From positions 346,680-410,679 of the forward strand of contig JAETPU010000001.1 in the NCBI GenBank assembly GCA_021771035.1: a stretch of DNA of 64,000 nt, written 5' to 3'. This document shows, piece by piece, positions 62,068 to 64,000 of this stretch; the stretch's first letter is position 1, and each line of letters starts with the position of its first letter. Origin of the DNA: Marvinbryantia formatexigens (GTDB lineage: Bacteria > Bacillota > Clostridia > Oscillospirales > Ruminococcaceae). A program made the position numbers and the translations under genes. The notes below the pieces were generated by a model. The model had not been told where the DNA came from. It was given only the letters and a program-made list of their open reading frames with translations, and searched no databases.

Positions 62068-62176
62068 GAACCAACCGGGACGTTTTGCGGTTTGGTCTTG
62101 CCAAACACCGGCCACACCTTCAGGCCGGTGAGCGAAACTCCTTAATGTTCGCAGCTTCTGCGAACATTATACCACA
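62068..62176 (-). repeat. Structured intergenic repeat family A, copy 2
   Basis: Matches 11240-11345 (about 88% by eye). On the minus strand TTGAAA and TATAAT lie 16 nt apart at its upstream edge, followed by arms GTTCGCA/TGCGAAC and the CCGGCC hairpin, ending near CCGCAAAACGTCCCGG. It is about 405 nt upstream of the sulfatase start on that strand. The rest of 62177-62441 shows no gene. Confidence 0.7.
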
Positions 62177-62441
62177 GTTCTCCGCAGTTTCAAATGGCCC
62201 CTCCGTGGAATCCAAACCGTTGAGCCGGAATAACGCTCATACACAGGTCAGTCAGGGGCCTGCAGACAAAAATCCAGGAGGGCCGCTTCCTGCCGGATCC
62301 CGCTGAGCCCAGACTTTCCAGGTATCTGTCAGTCAATTCCTCCGCCCGGCTCTCTTCCATCCCCGGCACTCCTGTCTGCGGTTTTCAGGGGCCCTTGGGC
62401 CACGCTTCCCTGTCAGGGAGATACTGCCCCGAACAGGATTT

Positions 62442-63230
62442 TTACTGCAGAATCCCTATCAGTGCCAACGGCAGATTTTTTAATACCAGAGAGACGCCGG
62501 AGAGGGTAAGAAGCAGCAGCACTACCCATTGCACCACAGTTTCCGATACCCGTTTTGCCGCCGCCAGCCCCAGAAATAACCCCAAAGCCATAGCCGGAAG
62601 CAAAACAAGGGCCGTTTTCACAGTCTGAACTGTCAGCAGGCCGGATCCCCAGTACAGAAAAATCCGGCAGATATTTTCCACCAAAAACACGCAGCTGATA
62701 TTTCCTATGAGCTGCGGTTGGTTTTGGGTAGTCCGGCTGATATATGCCACTAAAAATGCGCCGATTCCAAAGAGCCCTGCCATCACCCCGGAAAACACAC
62801 CAATGACCGCCAGCACCCAAGCGCGCTGGCGGCGCACCTTTTTACTGCGCACACGAAAGAACATCTCTACCCCCAACACAGTCACCGCCAGGCCGAGAAT
62901 AACCTTGAGCAGAGCATCCTGCCCACTCTTTAGAAACAATGCCCCGAGAATCAGCCCGGCAACTACCAGAATCGAAAGCGGAACCACCACCTTCGGCAGA
63001 AGCTGTTTTCGTTCCCGCACTACCAGATAGAAGTTGGAAGGAATACCCAAAAGCAAATCCACTGGCGTAATCAGGCGGCTCTGTTGGCTGAATCCCAAAA
63101 CAGAGGTAAAAACCAGCGTATTGGCAAATCCCGCCATACCTTTGACAAAAAAGGCGGCAAATGCCGCAAACAACATGACAGCCATCACATACCAGGCCTC
63201 CCTCTCACGTTCTTCGTTTGTCTGTATCAT
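62442..63230 (-). CDS. TauE/SafE family sulfite/sulfonate exporter-like permease
   Basis: The 262-residue membrane protein has about eight hydrophobic segments and the duplicated TauE/SafE motif: FVKGMAGFANTLVF near 28 and GVFSGVMAGLFGIGAFL near 143. The family exports sulfite, organosulfonates or sulfoacetate. It is upstream of the sulfatase on the same strand (780 nt apart), so a role in sulfur-compound export after desulfation is possible but not shown. Start ATG behind AAGGA. Confidence 0.9.
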   Translation of the reverse strand: MIQTNEEREREAWYVMAVMLFAAFAAFFVKGMAGFANTLVFTSVLGFSQQSRLITPVDLLLGIPSNFYLVVRERKQLLPKVVVPLSILVVAGLILGALFLKSGQDALLKVILGLAVTVLGVEMFFRVRSKKVRRQRAWVLAVIGVFSGVMAGLFGIGAFLVAYISRTTQNQPQLIGNISCVFLVENICRIFLYWGSGLLTVQTVKTALVLLPAMALGLFLGLAAAKRVSETVVQWVVLLLLTLSGVSLVLKNLPLALIGILQ

Positions 63231-63837
63231 TTTTCCTTTTTTCTCATACGGGAACGCTCTTCTGCTAAATCAAAATTCCCTGCAGGCCCCACAAGCGGCA
63301 GGAATTCGCCGGGCCTGTATGGGGCCGCTTGCCCTGTTATCAGGAAATCCGTCCTCTATAGGTTCTATCCTTCTTGTACTGTTGGAATTCTGCCTGTGAT
63401 CCCCGGGGCTTTTTAAGTGAATCCTTCCATAGGTTTCCTTTTTAAACCGTTACATTGATGTTTTAAGTTTAACAAGGCTTTTGCCTCTTGCCACAAGCGG
63501 CCGTCAGATTGACAGGCCTTACTCTTCCGCTGCCAAGGAGTGCCTTTTTGTCCATAATATTTGCTGTTATCCACCAGTGAAACTGGTGGGTTTTCGGTCA
63601 GTCACGATTTCCGGCTCAACTGGAATCTCGGATAACCTCTTTACAGGTATGGTAACGGCACAGCCACCGAATAATCCTATCGCGTCGCAGGCCTCACTGC
63701 CCATAAATGGATTCCATCCGAAACCGTCAGTTTTCTGCCACTGCCCGTTGATTGTGATTCCATATATTTCTCTAATTAAAAACAAACTCTGCAATAGAAA
63801 TCCTTTGGTCTAAAACTATTTTCGCTTGCGCAGATAA
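63231..63837. other. Intergenic region, no gene recognised
   Basis: About 600 nt before the tRNA genes. A dyad CCACCAGTGAAACTGGTGG lies near 63573. Open frames here have no protein pattern that I recognise. Confidence 0.4.
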
Positions 63838-63879
63838 CAAAAAACCGGACTTATCCATACGGGATAAATCCGGTTTTTT
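63838..63879 (-). terminator. Terminator of the tRNA-Gly transcript
   Basis: AAAACCGGACTTATCC pairs with GGATAAATCCGGTTTT, with A and T tracts on both sides, 7 nt past the tRNA end. Confidence 0.9.
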
Positions 63880-63885
63880 CTGATT

Positions 63886-63961
63886 TGGAGCGGATTACGA
63901 GGCTCGAACTCGCTACCTCCACCTTGGCAAGGTGGCGCTCTACCAGATGAGCTAAACCCGC
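63886..63961 (-). tRNA. tRNA-Gly (GCC)
   Basis: 76-nt cloverleaf with encoded CCA, acceptor GCGGGTT/AATCCGC, anticodon loop TTGGCAA, T-loop TTCGAGC. Confidence 0.96.
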
Positions 63962-63969
63962 AGATAAAA

Positions 63970-64000
63970 TGGTGGCTCCGGTCGGAATCGAACCAACGAC
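63970..64000 (-). tRNA. Partial tRNA (3' half), cut by the window end
   Basis: The minus strand reads T-arm GTTGG TTCGATT CCGAC then CGGAGCC, A and CCA. Acceptor sequence suggests a 5' end GGCTCCG. The anticodon lies outside the window, so the identity is unknown. Confidence 0.85.

Noticed and set aside
63567..63794. Small protein or IS200/IS605 end near the dyad at 63573
   Set aside because: No transposase and only one short dyad; the translation is not protein-like.
1..64000. CRISPR array or cas genes
   Set aside because: No regularly spaced direct repeats with unique spacers and no Cas motifs were seen; the repeat families found are too few and irregularly spaced.

Overview
This window reads as a chromosome segment of an anaerobic, low-motility Gram-positive gut bacterium of the class Clostridia, probably Oscillospirales/Ruminococcaceae-like. 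The clues are moderately high GC, Firmicute-type Shine-Dalgarno sites and promoters, a T-box riboswitch, a 2-hydroxyacyl-CoA dehydratase activase pair, ECF-type vitamin uptake, a type IV pilus locus without a secretin, and many plant- or host-glycan enzymes. The species cannot be fixed from the sequence alone. There is no sign of a prophage, plasmid or CRISPR array.

Layout. 0-5 kb: hotdog thioesterase, a decayed initiator-tRNA copy, an acyltransferase-like protein, a GNAT enzyme and a GH35 beta-galactosidase. 5.2-6.56 kb: an AT-rich island with a PHP-domain phosphatase and gene fragments on both sides. 6.5-10.8 kb: two-gene BadF/BadG-type activase operon. 11-18.4 kb: P-type cation ATPase, an internally duplicated lipoprotein, a ricin-lectin/CHAP hydrolase and a SUFU-domain protein, with two families of structured intergenic repeats. 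19-24 kb: CE15-like esterase, URO-D-like protein and an ABC half-exporter. 24.5-27.6 kb: Met T-box and metNIQ. 27.6-33 kb: a GT1 glycosyltransferase, three tandem tRNA-Lys genes, recG and glycerate kinase. 33.4-41.3 kb: DUF4838-like protein, a divergent LysR/aminotransferase pair, GH78 alpha-L-rhamnosidase and L-rhamnose isomerase.

41.7-56.9 kb is the most striking part: a complete Gram-positive type IV pilus system in two divergent arms. The rightward arm carries pilB, pilT, pilC, two tandem pilins, pilD, pilM, pilN, pilO and a further pilin that is interrupted by an in-frame TGA. The leftward arm encodes a 1355-residue prepilin whose body is a GLUG-repeat, beta-helix-like adhesin, then three minor pilin-like proteins. 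I infer a retractable pilus carrying a very large adhesive minor (tip) subunit. The PilB N-terminus has two MshEN motifs, which suggests control by cyclic di-GMP.

57-64 kb: coaX with a probable pantothenate ECF S-component, galE, a cysteine-type sulfatase, a second copy of the structured repeat, a TauE/SafE permease, tRNA-Gly and one truncated tRNA. Rhamnosidase, rhamnose isomerase, beta-galactosidase, glucuronoyl-esterase-like enzyme and sulfatase together point to foraging on pectin-like, xylan-like or mucin glycans, and the pilus could hold the cell on such substrates (inference).
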